Assembly: GCF_901933205.1 (NCBI RefSeq)
Contig: NC_044573.1
Location: 27,401,493 to 27,465,492, forward strand
Direction of reading: 5' to 3'
DNA from: Camarhynchus parvulus
Taxonomy: Eukaryota; Chordata; Aves; Passeriformes; Thraupidae
DNA: 64,000 nucleotides
This document shows, one piece after another, positions 12,097 through 36,269 of the stretch. Position 1 is the stretch's first letter. Each line of letters begins with the position of its first letter. Below the pieces are notes generated by a model. That model was not told the origin of the DNA, did no database searches, and saw nothing but the letters and a program-made list of their open reading frames with translations. The translations under genes and the position numbers were made by a program.

Positions 12097-14202
12097 GTAT
12101 ATTGTTCCCCCCACCTCTTAAAATGTTTGACTTGGCCTTCCTAATGAAAATGATCTTGTATCACGATAATAAGATTTCTTACATTTCAGAAGTCTGTTTT
12201 AAAATGAAAAAAGCAACAACCAAAAAGGGAAAAAAAAAAAGCAATAACCAAACACCAGGAATGTGATTTGGGTGGATGTTAAATTAATGGCGGGCAGATC
12301 TGCTGGAGCAGGCACAAGACGGCTGCCTGCCAATAAATAATAAGAGACCAGGGAGAAGGGAGGTGTCTTACGTTTGTTTTCATTTTGTTTTTTTCTTTTC
12401 ATTTAGGATGAAGGCCAGGTGGATCCTACATACAGTAAGCAGCAAAATTAAAGGTTCAGATGAACTAAATAGATCATTTAAATAATAATTATAAAAACAC
12501 AACAGAGAGCTACTGTCCCCAGCATGTTGGTCCCAAATCCCATCACACCACAAGTGGATTGAGACTTACGCAGTCTCCACATCTACAAGAAAGGAATATA
12601 TGAAGGCAGTGCCACAACTGGGAAAGGAGAAGGAGGAATGAAGGCAAAACCAGAATGGCAAACATCACCTAGAAGCTGAATATTTCCTTCAGTACAGCTG
12701 TTACTACTCCTCCCAGTTTGGCGCTGATTAATTTAGGATGTTAAGAGAGGCTTTGTTGGGCCAGTCACCAGGGGGCTGACCCAATATCAGCTGAAATTCC
12801 CTGGGCCTTTTTCCAAGGAATTCCACAACTCTGTCAGCACTAGGTACAACAGCTCCCATATCCCCACTACATGCAGAACATGGAGACACTACATTTAGGA
12901 ATCAGCAGGGAAGGTACTCATGGAAAATAACATTTTGGGCATGGGAAGGACAATCAGTTCCCAAAGAGCACACCAGAAAACATTGAAAGAATAATGTAGG
13001 GCCAGACCAAAATGGGAGTTGTACCCGCCTGCCAGAAACTAAACAAAAGTTAAGGCTGATCCACAAAACACAAAAGGCTGGAGACCACCAATCCCAACAC
13101 AGATATTTTTTGAGAGACTTCAGGGAGAAAACAGACAGGCACAAGGTATCTGGGGCTTTTTCCAAACAGTGGAAAATAATACTCTTTTTTGAAGAGTTTC
13201 ACATGGCTCCCATCAGTATCACAGGTCAGGAAAGGAAGCATCTTGTTCTGTCTCTGAGCAGGTCAATGACCAGGCAGGAGGGCAGTGGACAAGGACCAGC
13301 TGCAGCTCCTTTTGGCAATGATTCAGTGACCAGAAGCAAAGGTAAGTTTTTGTTTTTCCACCAGTTAGATCTGAGGAGACACCTGACTTCTTGAAACCCC
13401 TACAAGAGGTAGATGTTCCTGATCTCACAGGAATCCTGGTCAGCTAGCCTCAAAAGTAGTTGCATCATTTTAAAGCTCACCCACCACTTGTCAGTGTTGT
13501 TCTCCTCAAAAATGTGTGGAAATGACATGTAGAGATGTTTTATTAACAGTTTTAGATTCTCAGTCCAGAGTGGCCCAAACAAGCATTTGTAAAAATCAAA
13601 AAGAGAAGCTGGAGTTTCACCTAAAGTGATCTCATCTACGTAAAACTCTAGGAAAAGTGGATCCTTTGTGCTAACTATGGGAAATTTAATATCTACTTTA
13701 TTAGAAAGGAAGTTTTGATGTACATGTAAGGACAATACAACTCCTTTACTAATTTTACTTACTGTGTGAGCTCCATTTGAAACCTCTAGCACCAATATCA
13801 AAATGGATGTGTTTAAGCAATATAGAAAGAGCCTGAATCCTTCAGCTTTATGAAGCAAAAGGATCCCTCACATATTTCTGGCAGGTTTGGTAAATACTTG
13901 GGTTAAAAATAATAGTTATAATAAAAAAGCCAAAGTCCACCTTTAGAGCCAGAATAGTGTCCCCATTGAATGGATTCAAGGAATGGGCAGTGGCCAGAGT
14001 TTGAGGGAAGTTAGCCCTGCTGAGTAAAGTCCCAGTTCCACAAGACTGCAACCTATTAATTCCCAGTGGAGTTGCTGGGGACTGCAGCAGTTTTGCATCT
14101 CATATGACTAGCCCTATAATTGTATAATTGTATGCTGCATTTCTCCAGGTCCAGCCTGAAGAAACGCCACAGTTTCAGATGATTAAAAAAAAAAAGAATT
14201 TT

Positions 14203-14225
14203 TATATATATATATGTGTGTGTGT
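14203..14225. repeat. TA/TG dinucleotide microsatellite
   Basis: TA units pass directly into TG units, within the probable FOSL2 3' UTR. Confidence 0.9.
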
Positions 14226-15462
14226 CTATAAAAGAAAAAGACAAACTAAATAAAAATAAATAGCTGCCACCACAGCTTCAGTAGGCAGGACCAAAGAGAT
14301 ATCTCCTAAGTGGTTTAGCTGGCAAGCTGGGCAATCCTAGTGTGCACAGGGTCATGGTTTGCCAGTACTGTGATATCAACTGGAATTGAGCTTGGCTCCA
14401 AGTGGAAATAGATTACACACATTACTGTTTTCAGTAGTGAACATGAGCACTGGAGAGCTTGCACCCTCTCTGAGCACTTAGTAGTAGCAGTCAAGCCCAT
14501 AGGCTACAGAAGGACCCAAGACTAGGGAAAGAGCCCTTTGGTTTGATTCTTTGTCTTCAGGCCAATCAACCACAACAAGAGATCAGTCTGCAAAGAAAAC
14601 ATAAAAAAAAACAGAGGCCAAAGACCAAGGTGCAAATAATGCTAATTGATTTTCCTCAGCTGTCAATCTGTCATTTGCCAGAGCTTGTCAGAAGCTCTGT
14701 TTTAGTTCAAACAGGTCAACACTTTATCCATGCCATTCCTGCCTGGTCAGGAACTGGGGCCTTGTGGCCTGTGCTGTGCTGGTAGATATGTGCTGCTTTG
14801 TTTCCCAACAATGAAAAAATCAGCAAGGGTACAGCCAGCTAATTTCACTGTCTCAGCTGCTGCCAGTCTCCATCCTAGATTTATAGGCATGTGGTGCCAC
14901 CTCTTTTTTTTTGTACCATGTTCTGCAAATATGGCCAAGGGGAGGGGAAGATTTACTAACAGGAAGAGATCAGCCTCTGAGTCAGGAGCCCTGATGGGAA
15001 GGAAGATGTAATACTCCCTAGACAGCAGGCAGCCCAGGAAAAGTAAACAACAAGCAGCAGACTTGATATCCAGCAAACTAGGGTGAAACCCTGCCAGTGA
15101 CTGGTAAGTGCCAGACCAGCAGCTTTTCTGATGCTGCTTTGGCCCTGAGATGCTAACTTGGTTTTTCGAGGAGCCCAAGGGGATAAATATACCCACATTT
15201 TTTAAAAGAAAGGTTTCATCATGAGACTTCTGCTGTCTCTGTGCCTCAGGCTAGAGACTACAAGCTCTGCCCTTGCTGCTGAGCTCTTGGGCTCCTCTTG
15301 GTCCCCCTTATCTCCTGGTCCTCCCAGCTGTCATCCTCCTGTCCGGGCAACCCTACATGTTTCCCACAGCTATTCCCAAGAGCAAAGATCCTAATTAGAC
15401 TTTAGAGTTCAGAGCAACTGAGTGAAATGTAATGGGATTGACAACATTGGAAATTATATGCA

Positions 15463-15482
15463 AAGAGAGAGAGAGAGAGAGC
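15463..15482. repeat. GA dinucleotide run
   Basis: AGAGAGAG-type run about 430 bp after the FOSL2 stop codon, in the probable 3' UTR. Confidence 0.85.
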
Positions 15483-15913
15483 GAGCACGCAAGAGAGAAG
15501 TTGTAAGATCAACTACCCAGAATGATTTAAGCACAGAGCACAACCGCTCAAGTCAATCCACAAAGGAAAGGGACGACTAGCAACTGTCTGCAGCTCGCCT
15601 TCAGTCCTGGCCAGGAGCGCTCCCCAGGTCCACTACGGCCACAAAGAGGTTTCCACAGGCAGTCCCTACAGAGCGGACATCACCCTCTCCAAACAACCCT
15701 GGCGTGTCAGTCCCACCCTTGCCGTTTCCTGCCTCCAGGGAGCTGGCGTTGGTCCTCACTCTCCTTCCTGGAGCTGTAGCACTTCCCCATCCTTGTTCTT
15801 GCTGCCCTTGTGCTTGAACGATCCTGTGCCTGTCTCTAATCCCATGGAGGGGGCTCCCCCCATGGTGCTGTGGGGGATGTAACACACTGGCAAAATGGGG
15901 GGCTGCAGGGAGA

Positions 15914-27908
<11,995 letters not shown>

Positions 27909-28049
27909 GGTCCGAGGTCGGGCCGGGGGAGCCGCGTCCCCGCCTTCCCACACCGACACCCGCCGCTCCCTCGTCGTCTCCCCGCCCCCTTCTCCCTCCC
28001 GACCTCTTCGGCTCTTGCCTTTCGCCTCCCAACGCTTGCCGCGGAGAGG

Positions 28050-28180
28050 GACAAAAATAATAAAAACGGCTTTGGAGACGAGGAAGAAAGTGGGGGGGGA
28101 GGGAAGGTTAAAAAAAAAAGAAAAAAATTTTAAAATAAAGAGATAACAAAAATAAAAATAATAACAATGATTATAAAAGT
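28050..28180. other. A-rich interruption inside the CpG island
   Basis: The plus strand is dominated by A runs and AATAA-type words, so the FOSL2 strand is T-rich. It includes TATAAAAG on the plus strand at 28172-28179. It probably lies in the FOSL2 5' untranslated region or core promoter. Confidence 0.6.
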
Positions 28181-28428
28181 GGCTCAGTTGGCAGCCGAGC
28201 GCCTGCGGGACGGGACGGGACGGCAGGACTCGGCGGCGCGGCGGGAGCAGAGCCGTGCGCGCAAGCGGGCGCTCGCCGATGTCCTCTCTCCGCGCTGCCC
28301 GGCAAAACTCGCCCCGCCGGCGGAGCGGCTCCGGGCCCGGGGGCTGCAGGCGGAGCGGTTCTCCTCCGCCCCCCAACCTCCTCCTCCACCACCACCACAC
28401 ACCGGCCGCCCCTTTTCCCGGCGCGGGG

Positions 28429-28435
28429 TGACTCA
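28429..28435. promoter_or_regulatory. AP-1 (TRE) site TGACTCA, proximal
   Basis: A perfect TGACTCA. It is 67 bp from an identical second site on the FOSL2 promoter. This is the site bound by Fos-Jun dimers, including the product of this gene. Confidence 0.85.
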
Positions 28436-28495
28436 GCCGGGTCTTGCGCCCCGCGGCTCGGCGGCGCTGCGAGCGGGAGCTCCGCGCGCCCGCGG

Positions 28496-28502
28496 TGACT
28501 CA
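28496..28502. promoter_or_regulatory. AP-1 (TRE) site TGACTCA, distal
   Basis: A second perfect TGACTCA in the FOSL2 promoter, in the same orientation as the proximal copy. The pair is unlikely to be chance in sequence this GC-rich. Confidence 0.85.
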
Positions 28503-28578
28503 GAGCAATGGCATCGCCCCGGCCGCGCTCGCTTATTATCCGCCCGCCGCCGCCGCCGCCGCACCATGTGCACTCGCA

Positions 28579-28585
28579 CACGTCA
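28579..28585 (-). promoter_or_regulatory. CRE-like site TGACGTG
   Basis: CACGTCA on the plus strand reads TGACGTG on the FOSL2 strand. It is one base from the CREB/ATF consensus half and also an E-box-like core. It lies 77 bp upstream of the distal AP-1 site. Confidence 0.5.
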
Positions 28586-28722
28586 AACCCGCGGCGCACC
28601 GGCCCCACCTTGGCGCGCGGAGCCTCCCACCTGCCGCCGCGGCGGGGGGGGCGGGCCGCCCGCGGGGGACGGCGCCCGCTCGGCCGCGCCCGCCGCGCCC
28701 GCCCCTCCCCGGCCCGCGGTCC

Positions 28723-28743
28723 GGGCGGCTCGGGCGGGGCGGG
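28723..28743 (+). promoter_or_regulatory. G-quadruplex-type motif
   Basis: Four runs of at least three G (28723-28725, 28732-28734, 28736-28739, 28741-28743) are separated by loops of 6, 1 and 1 nt. This fits the standard G3+N1-7 rule. It lies in the FOSL2 upstream region. Function is not shown by sequence. Confidence 0.5.
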
Positions 28744-28830
28744 CGCAGCGGCGGGGGCAGCGCGGCGCCCCGTTCCCGGCAGGCCCCGCCTCCCCCCGCC
28801 CCGCTTGGTGCCGTCCGCTGTCGCACGTTG

Positions 28831-28840
28831 CCAAAAATGG
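28831..28840. promoter_or_regulatory. CArG box (SRF site)
   Basis: CCAAAAATGG fits the CC(A/T)6GG consensus for serum response factor exactly. It is an AT-rich decamer in otherwise very GC-rich DNA, which suggests selection. Fos-family genes are classic SRF targets. Confidence 0.75.
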
Positions 28841-29149
28841 TCATTTGCGTCGCACGACGCGAGCGCGGGTTTCCTTGCCGCGGATGACGCGCTGCGAGAG
28901 GGATTCCCTGCCCGGCCGCCGGGATTTAAAGGGACAGCGCACCGCCGGCAGAGGGACGCGGGGGTGGCTGCGGGAAACGGCGCAGAGCTGCTGGCCCCAC
29001 ACACCGGCCCGCCCCGCCACGGGGTCTCGGGGGGCGTTCGATCCAGCGCTTCTGCCTGCAGGAGGGTGCTCGGCACCAGGGTTGCCCCAGGGCTCGATCC
29101 CTTTTTTAGCGGATCAATAGACCAAGCGTTGGACTCGTCTAGATTTTAT

Positions 29150-29455
29150 AGCATTGTTAAACTAGTTTTATTTTATTTTTATTTCTTTTGTTTTTATTAT
29201 ACTTGTATTATATTTTGTATTTTCGTAGTTATTACTTCTATAATTTTAATTTCTTTTCATTAGCTACATTTTTCTTTTATTTACTAATAGTGTGCTATTA
29301 TTTTTAATTTCTTTTTAATTTTAAAATATGTTTCCTATTTCTTTTTCATGCAATTTTTTATTAATTCCTATTCAATTTTGACAACTATTCTTACTCCCCC
29401 CCCTTATTTTAATTTTTCATTATTTAATCTTTACATTTATTTTTACTTTCTAAGT
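29150..29455. other. T-rich low-complexity tract
   Basis: About 300 bp that is mostly T on the plus strand, with some A and very few G. It begins right after the CpG island ends. Such AT-rich, strand-skewed DNA can act as a nucleosome-free or matrix-attachment boundary, but that is inference. Confidence 0.7.
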
Positions 29456-29459
29456 GGAC

Positions 29460-32400
29460 TCCTCCATCCTCCTAGGATCTGCAGAGCCAGTCTAGGTCTC
29501 CAAACCAGAGTATGTCACAGGAACATCAGGTGACAGCCCTGGGCTTCCCTACAACAGGAACTGGTGGGACAAGGACTGTACCAGCCTGCCGCGGGTGGCT
29601 CTGGCATTGCCAGGTCACTGACTAGCACAGGCTGGAAGGTGGCAGAAGCAGATAGAGCAGAGCCATGCACACAGAGAACGCGGGCTCTGAGGTGATCTGC
29701 AGCCAATACAGCAGTGATGCTACTTCACAGATTGTTTAAATGCCACTCTGAGACGCCAAGTGTCTCGTTTCCACCCTCCCTGGAGGATTTGCCCAGCGCT
29801 GGGCAAGTCCTTTTTGCTGGTAGGGAGGGAGAAGTCATCTAAGTTCAAGCTATAAAATCCCATTTAAGCTGTCTCACGGACAAAGTATTTTCCCACAGGA
29901 GCCCATCTGAAAGCAGTGGGCTTTCCTCCACTCACACTGTGCTCCTTGGAAGGCAGAAGCAGCGCCCATCTCAACCCTGGAGCCTTCGGGGAACTCTGAA
30001 ATGAAGCACCCCGTGGGGGCTAAGTCTTCAGAACTCGGTTATTTTTTAGCACTGACCCAGGCATTTGGGACTAAAATTCCTACTGATGCAGTTTAGTTTT
30101 CAGCACCTTCATTATTCAGGCAATTGAAATTCTCCCTCCAAATTAGCTGGCCTATTTCAGGCAGCACCTGACTTTGGGGGAGGTAGGGAAAGGGCTGTAA
30201 AAATATATCCGTGTTTCCAACTCGAACTACACTAGGAGTGAGGGGTGGGGAGGGGGAGAGGTGCTCTAGCATAGGCACAGTGAGGCTGTGACGTGTTTTT
30301 CCCCTTGGGTGGCAGGTGATCAGCACATGCTGCTTTCTGCTGGAAAGAGAATTAGTTCAAGATGTGAGAGGAATCAGGCTGCAGTTGTCAAGAGATGAAG
30401 AGTGAAAGGGTAAAACAAGCATCAAAATAAATAAACTTAACAAAAGCCGTGGCTGGGTTTTGGCTAGTCACCACCCTCTGCTCTGCCTCCCCCTCAGGTG
30501 AAGGATGCTACTGGCTCCGAGGCTTACCAGATGTTAGGAACCACTGCCATCACCTGAGCTCATCAACCCTGGCTCTGGTCCTCTTTCACATCAGGCTGGT
30601 GGGCTTGTAGAATCCAGTCTGCTGAGCAGCAAGAAATGCAAAAAAGTATTTGGTGTAGGGAAAGACTGACAACCAGAAACAGGGAAGCAAGATGGGGGTG
30701 CTGGAGCATTAGCGTTGCAGCATTTTGCAAGAGGAAAAGAGAGGTGTTTTTTATCCCTCCTCCTAGAATTGTTTCTATACTTTATCTTCAGCAGTTCATT
30801 AACCCTAAACTACCTGCCCTCCTCCTGTTTCAGCTCATGCTCATTTTGAACGTTGTTTTCAAACCTTATCCAAACATAATTTTGGCACATCTATCCTGTC
30901 CTGCCGAATTTGCATGAGACCTAGTCTGGGAACAGCTCGTTTGAAATGACATTCAAGGGCTGTTTTAATATTTGGCTGCAGCTAATGTGGATGCAATTAG
31001 TTGACACTTGTAAATTCTGAGGTTAAAAGCCCTGTAAGAAATGCAGGAAGCTGAACGCACACCTGAGGCCAAGCCCTCAGCTCCTGTAGGGTGATGAACC
31101 TCCCTCCACAGCTGGACGGCACCACCTTGCCTTCCGAAAGCTCCTGACCCACACCCATCAGATGTGATGCTGAAGCTTTACCAAAATATACATGTAAATG
31201 TGTATTTACATTGACTTCACTGGAGTGCCTTCTGCCCTGGGAGCACAAAACCCTGCTGGCTAAGGCAGGTTCACACGTACAGAAGGGATTGGTACATCCC
31301 ATTGGGAAAAAAATACTCCGATTGCATCTCCTCATTCCCAAATCAGCCCCTTTGTAATACTTTTTATTGTTTTGGACTGAAGGAACTCAGACTAGCCTGG
31401 CTCTCAGTACCCCAGACACATGCATTTTTAATACTCATCCAGACCAAGCTGCATTGTGCAATAGGCTCCCTGCTTCCAAAAAACAAGAGATAACATGTAC
31501 GCCTGCCTAGTCCATTCTTGCCTGAACCAAAGACAAATTAAGACCAGCCCAGGTTCCAGGGCAGGAGAGGATCATTGTAAGGCAAATGAGACCTTGGCTC
31601 CTCACACTTCTCGATTTCGGCAGCAATTAGGAGCCTGAAACCCAGACCTGGGAATGCTTTTCACGGTGTTTTTACGGGAACAGTGGATAAGGGCACTTCG
31701 CAGCAGCTTAGCCTTAGCCCTCGGCAAGCACGTGGCGGAGTCCGCCGTAAGCACCTCCTCTCCAGCATCCCCAGCCACACCGTGCCACCTGCCTGAAGGC
31801 AAGATCATTGGTTTTCAATTTAAAATACATGCAGCCAGGATTGTCCTTCTCCTTGCTCTTCTTCCAACCATTAAGACATCTCCTGAAGAAGCCTGCAGTA
31901 GTCACTTCACCTTAAATGTGTATTGCCACCGGTGTCAGAGAGCTCAGATGTGCTGTGGCTGTTCCTGCAGTGGTGCAGGGAAGCTTCTGGACCGAGGGGT
32001 GGCTGCAGGAGAGGTGGGACTGAAGCACACTGGTGGGATGTGGGGAGCTGCAGGACAACCTAAGACAAATCATACACCTCTTCTCCCCATACAATTCCTC
32101 ATGTCCTGTTTTAAAATTCACTCCCACCTCCCTGCAAATTGGTGCTTTCTCCATCACGGTTCATTATTACACAAGTGACACTTTTGTTTCCCGAGACCTT
32201 TTCCTCGAGCTCTCTGGAGAAGCACATATCCAGGGCTCTCCAGCCCTTCCTGACAATTCTACTTTCATCTGTGCGTGAAGTCTGCTTTCATATTGTCTCT
32301 TTAAGTGCTAAGAGCAAGTGTTTTGATGTTAACTCCTGGGAACGAGCTCTTAAGCTACCACCTCACGCTTAATTACAGTTATTTATTAAGTACTCCAGCA

Positions 32401-35400
32401 TATCCAAGGGAGAACGGAGGTTTTCTCCTTCAAAGGGCTTCTGGATGTGGTTCCTCAAATAATTTTTGTCAAGCACAGAGCTTTGCCTACCCATGTCCTC
32501 TTGGACCACGGAGCCCTCTCCCCTGCTGATAACCCCACGGCACGGGGCCATGGGGCTTCCCTCCAGCAGCACAGCTATCTTTAGGGCAGGGAGGCACTCC
32601 CCTCAGTTGTTCTCAGGTGACTGCAGCCACACTGTCCCCTGTGTTCAAGCACACAGCTGGCTCTGCCCCACATTCCCAGCAGGATGAGTGCTGCCATACA
32701 GTCCAGCTCAGGGTAATGACAGCAGTGCTGCCACTCTTACTGCTGCCAGGTGATGTGGTGGGCATCATTTAACTCTTTTCCAGTCCTGGTGCAAATAAAA
32801 GCCCAGGACAAAGCCAGATGCTGTGATGCTCTTCCCTTTTCTGAAGCAGGGTTGGGTGATGCCAAGGGCCTGAGACACAGGTGGGGAAGCAGCAAGGCAG
32901 TCCTGCAGCAGGATGGGCACCGGACATCCCTGGCACTGCTTAGTCAGGCTGGTGGAATGGCCGTGGTCTGGGAGCAGCAGCCAGAGGTCCTGCTGGCTTC
33001 CACAGGGTCGGCTCTGCAGAGATCCCAGACACCAACAAGGCCAAACTACTTCAAAGCAGAAATGGCTTCAGCCTTCTTAACATGTTCCAGGAAAAAGATC
33101 CTACCAACCCACAGAGCAGCAGGTGCAAGACATGGATTGGGAGCAAGGGCTCATTAGGGGTGACCACAAGGCACTATTTACAGCACTTTGCTGGTGTAGG
33201 GAAGCAGAAAACAGCTTCAGGAGATCCCTGCCTAGGGACGAACAAGCTTGCTCCGAGCCCCAGTGTATGCGGGATGTGAGAGATGGGAACAGAGATCCCA
33301 TGAGTCTAGCTCTAAGACACCTCTTGGCACAAGATGAACAGTCTTATCTCGATACTTGTGTTTGTTTGCCCAGCTCCAAACCTGTTTCAGCAGCGTGAGA
33401 GCCTGCCTTGCCCCACTTCTGCCTCCTGCAGAGACACCAACTCTGGTACCAGAAGCCAAACGGCCAAACGAGTCTCATCCACTCTGCAGCCCAGGGACTT
33501 CCCCAAAAGATCCCAGGAAATGCTGCCAGCACAGTTCCAGCAGGAGGTCTTTCATGGGATGGGAGCCCTGCCCCGTGGAGCTTGAACCTGGATCTTTCCC
33601 CATTGCCCTGTCTGGTAAGAGACTTGAATATTTTCTTGCTGTATTTTGTGAACAGGACTTCACAATCACATTTTCTTGTGTCAGAGCAGTGGAAAGGACT
33701 GAAAAACTACCTTAGGGGTAGAAAATCCCACCCCTGCAGTGCCCCCATAGCTCAGCTGAACAGACGCTGAGGACTTCTCACCTGAAGTGCCCATGCTCAG
33801 GGGCAAACACGCCCAGGCCACAGCCACGCTGATGAGGGGCACCGAGCCCCTCACGGAGCTGCAATGGCAGCCTGGGATGGCGGGATGGGCTCCGGCCAGT
33901 ATCCATGCTCTGAGGGGTTCCGAGGTTATTCCCTGAAACATGTGGTGCAGGCCAAGTGGATCACCCAGCTGAGCTTATCAGACAGCTCATTGTTCCTGCC
34001 TGAGTGATTCAGCCCCACCAAAGTGCTCCCTGGAAGCACAGCACCCAGGAGGAGGATGAGGAGGAGAAGGAGGGAGGTGCGCAGTGCACACAGATAGTTC
34101 TCCTGATAGCGGGAGGCAGATAAGCACACGGGAGCTAATGGCTGAGCTCAGATCTAGTTGAGGCAGTCTGACCTTTCTGCTGGTGAGCCTGCCTTCAGCT
34201 GACATGACAGACTTTGACACAAGCACTCAGGGGAATTTGTGGCCAATAAGTGAGACTTACTTTCCCCACCAAGTACTATTGATTAGCGCAGCGCCTGCAG
34301 ACACGGCCCGAGGCGGTGGCAGGGTTTCAGGGAGGGAGCAGAAGAGACAGCTGAAACGCAAAGGTAAAATGATTTGTTGACTGAACCTGCAAAGTGTCCT
34401 TTCTGCCTCCTACCACAGCGACCTGTGCACTGCTGAAAACCTTGGAAGGAGGGAGAGTCTTTCCAGTCTGGGCAGCGGTACTGGAGCTGGCTGGTGTCCC
34501 TGCATGGCCTGGCTCGTCTCCACCCCGTGGGTGTCCGTGCAATTCAGTGCCCCTTCCATCTTCCTGAGCCACTTTGTCCTCTGGCACCCCTGGAAAAGAA
34601 ACATCCGTTAGGAGCACCGATGGTTCCTGAGAATGTGGGCATTTAGAACTGAAAACGGACCGAGGATGCATCTGAGCACCTGGGAGGGGCTTCTTTCTCT
34701 CTTGGCATCCAGGAGAGGCTCTGCTCCAGCAATCCACCTGTAAAGGTGGCACAGGACTGCCAGTACGTGACACCAAAGGCAGATGTGTGCAGCTTCACTC
34801 CGGGAAGCAGTGTGGCGGCATTCCCGTTTGGCTGAGGTCCCCATCCCCTGCAGAGCCGTGGTCACTGGTCTCCGTGAGCCTGGTGATTCCAAGCTGGCTA
34901 CAATGGTATAAGCCACTGTGGAGCATGGAGTGGTTGGATTTCAGCTTCTTGCTGCCTTGGACATCTTGTCGGTGACATCACGAAGCTGAAACGGTGCTCA
35001 CGCTGCAGAGAGTGGCTGCCTGGAGTCTGATAACACTTAAGTACCAGAAGTACTCGCCAGATTCTCTGGGATGTGAGATGGAGATTGCTATTATGCAGTG
35101 TGACCTTAAAGTCCTAAACACCTCCTGTAATCAACTCCCGGTATGCTCAGAAATGCAGAATGGGGTTTTTGAAAGCAGCAGAATGTCAGGAAAATCCACA
35201 AACGCCAGAGGTTTATGTCCAAAAAGGAGACAGAGTCCTTCAATTTTATTCGAATAAAGGGAGAGGCCACTGGGGTACACGCCCCGAGGTTTTCTCTCGA
35301 GGTTTCGGAGGGCGCAGCCTCCTTTTACCCTAACTCCCGGCCGCATGTTGCCCTCTTCCTTTCGCCGTTGGCTGAGGTACTAGGAAGGTACGGCCTTCCC

Positions 35401-36265
35401 AAACCACCTGCCACGTATTCCCCCCTTGAACTACTATTTTATCCCAAAATTCAGGAATTCAGCCTTGTGCAGACCCTTGTTTGTCTCAGAAGCCAAGCTG
35501 TTTGGTCCCGCTAACAAACCTGTTGCCCAAAGTCAGTAGAGACATTAAGACCCATTTCAAAGACGTTAACGCCCACACCTTCACCCCTCAAATTATTCCT
35601 AAGGACATTAGCACGCATCTTTCCTCTCAAGAACGACCCAGAAGCTTGAGTTACACTCGGGCTATGTCAAAGGCACTCTTAAGTTATTGTAAAGCAATGC
35701 GTGACATTACATCAACACCGAGTCCAGGAAAACCTACCAAGTATTAATGCTGGAGGATTACAAAGATGCTCCCACCCAGGATATTACTGAATCTTTCCAC
35801 CATGCCCTGCACTTTTTTTTCCTCTGCATTTTTTCCGCTTGCTACTGTGTACAGAAAGACAAGGAAAAAGCAGATTTTTTTTTTTTCCACCTGAGGTCTC
35901 AGGGCAGGACCAGGAAGTGCTTGCTCTGAACAAGTGCCCACCTACCATCCCTCTGGCTAAGATTTGATCCTGGGGTCATGATAGAAATTCAGGAGCTCCT
36001 CAGGAGCTGGGACCAGCAAGTGCTGTCCCAGGCTGCAGGGAAAGGGTGTTAGAGAGGGATGTCATACAAGAGACGAGCACTCCCAAAGCTGTAGGGTGAA
36101 GCTGGGGTAACTCTTGGGAGCCGGCTAAAGGGTGGGGGTCAGCGGTGGGAGTGCTTGGTGGGTCCTGTTTTGATGCATCCGTGCCCATATGGCTTCAGGA
36201 AAATGCATCCCACCCCTCAGGAATCCTGCTCCCACAGCGGGCTCAATGACACGCATTAAAACATC
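29460..36265. other. Intergenic DNA upstream of FOSL2
   Basis: No coding exon or repeat family recognised. All open frames are short and unlike known proteins. Some unique AT-rich segments (for example 30950-31030) could be enhancers, but nothing in the sequence proves it. Confidence 0.6.
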
Positions 36266-36269
36266 AGCA

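Larger units (their letters stand above)
11045..15913 (-). other. FOSL2: Probable FOSL2 3' untranslated region
   Basis: The stretch after the FOSL2 stop is AT-rich and has no coding exons that I recognise. On the minus strand it contains clustered ATTTA pentamers (12077-12096) and several AATAAA hexamers. These include one at 11839-11834 and a distal one at 11069-11064, which is followed by a T-rich stretch. Long AU-rich 3' UTRs are known for FOSL2. The end at about 11045 is my inference and a shorter UTR is possible. It also holds a TA/TG microsatellite (14203-14225), a GA run (about 15463-15482) and an unexplained long stop-free stretch (13400-13858). Confidence 0.5.
28200..28920 (-). promoter_or_regulatory. 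FOSL2: FOSL2 promoter in CpG island
   Basis: This very GC- and CpG-rich block lies directly upstream of the first coding exon. It has many GC boxes, two TGACTCA sites, a CRE-like TGACGTG and a CArG box (each listed separately). The transcription start cannot be fixed from sequence. One possibility is near 28140, below the TTATAATC-like stretch at 28175-28169; another is nearer 28400. AP-1 sites in the promoter fit the known positive autoregulation of fra-2, and the CArG box fits its serum response. Confidence 0.8.

Noticed and set aside
28167..29120. Open frames of about 250-317 codons on both strands in the FOSL2 promoter
   Set aside because: These are GC-rich, Arg/Pro/Ala-rich shadows of the CpG island, with no family resemblance.
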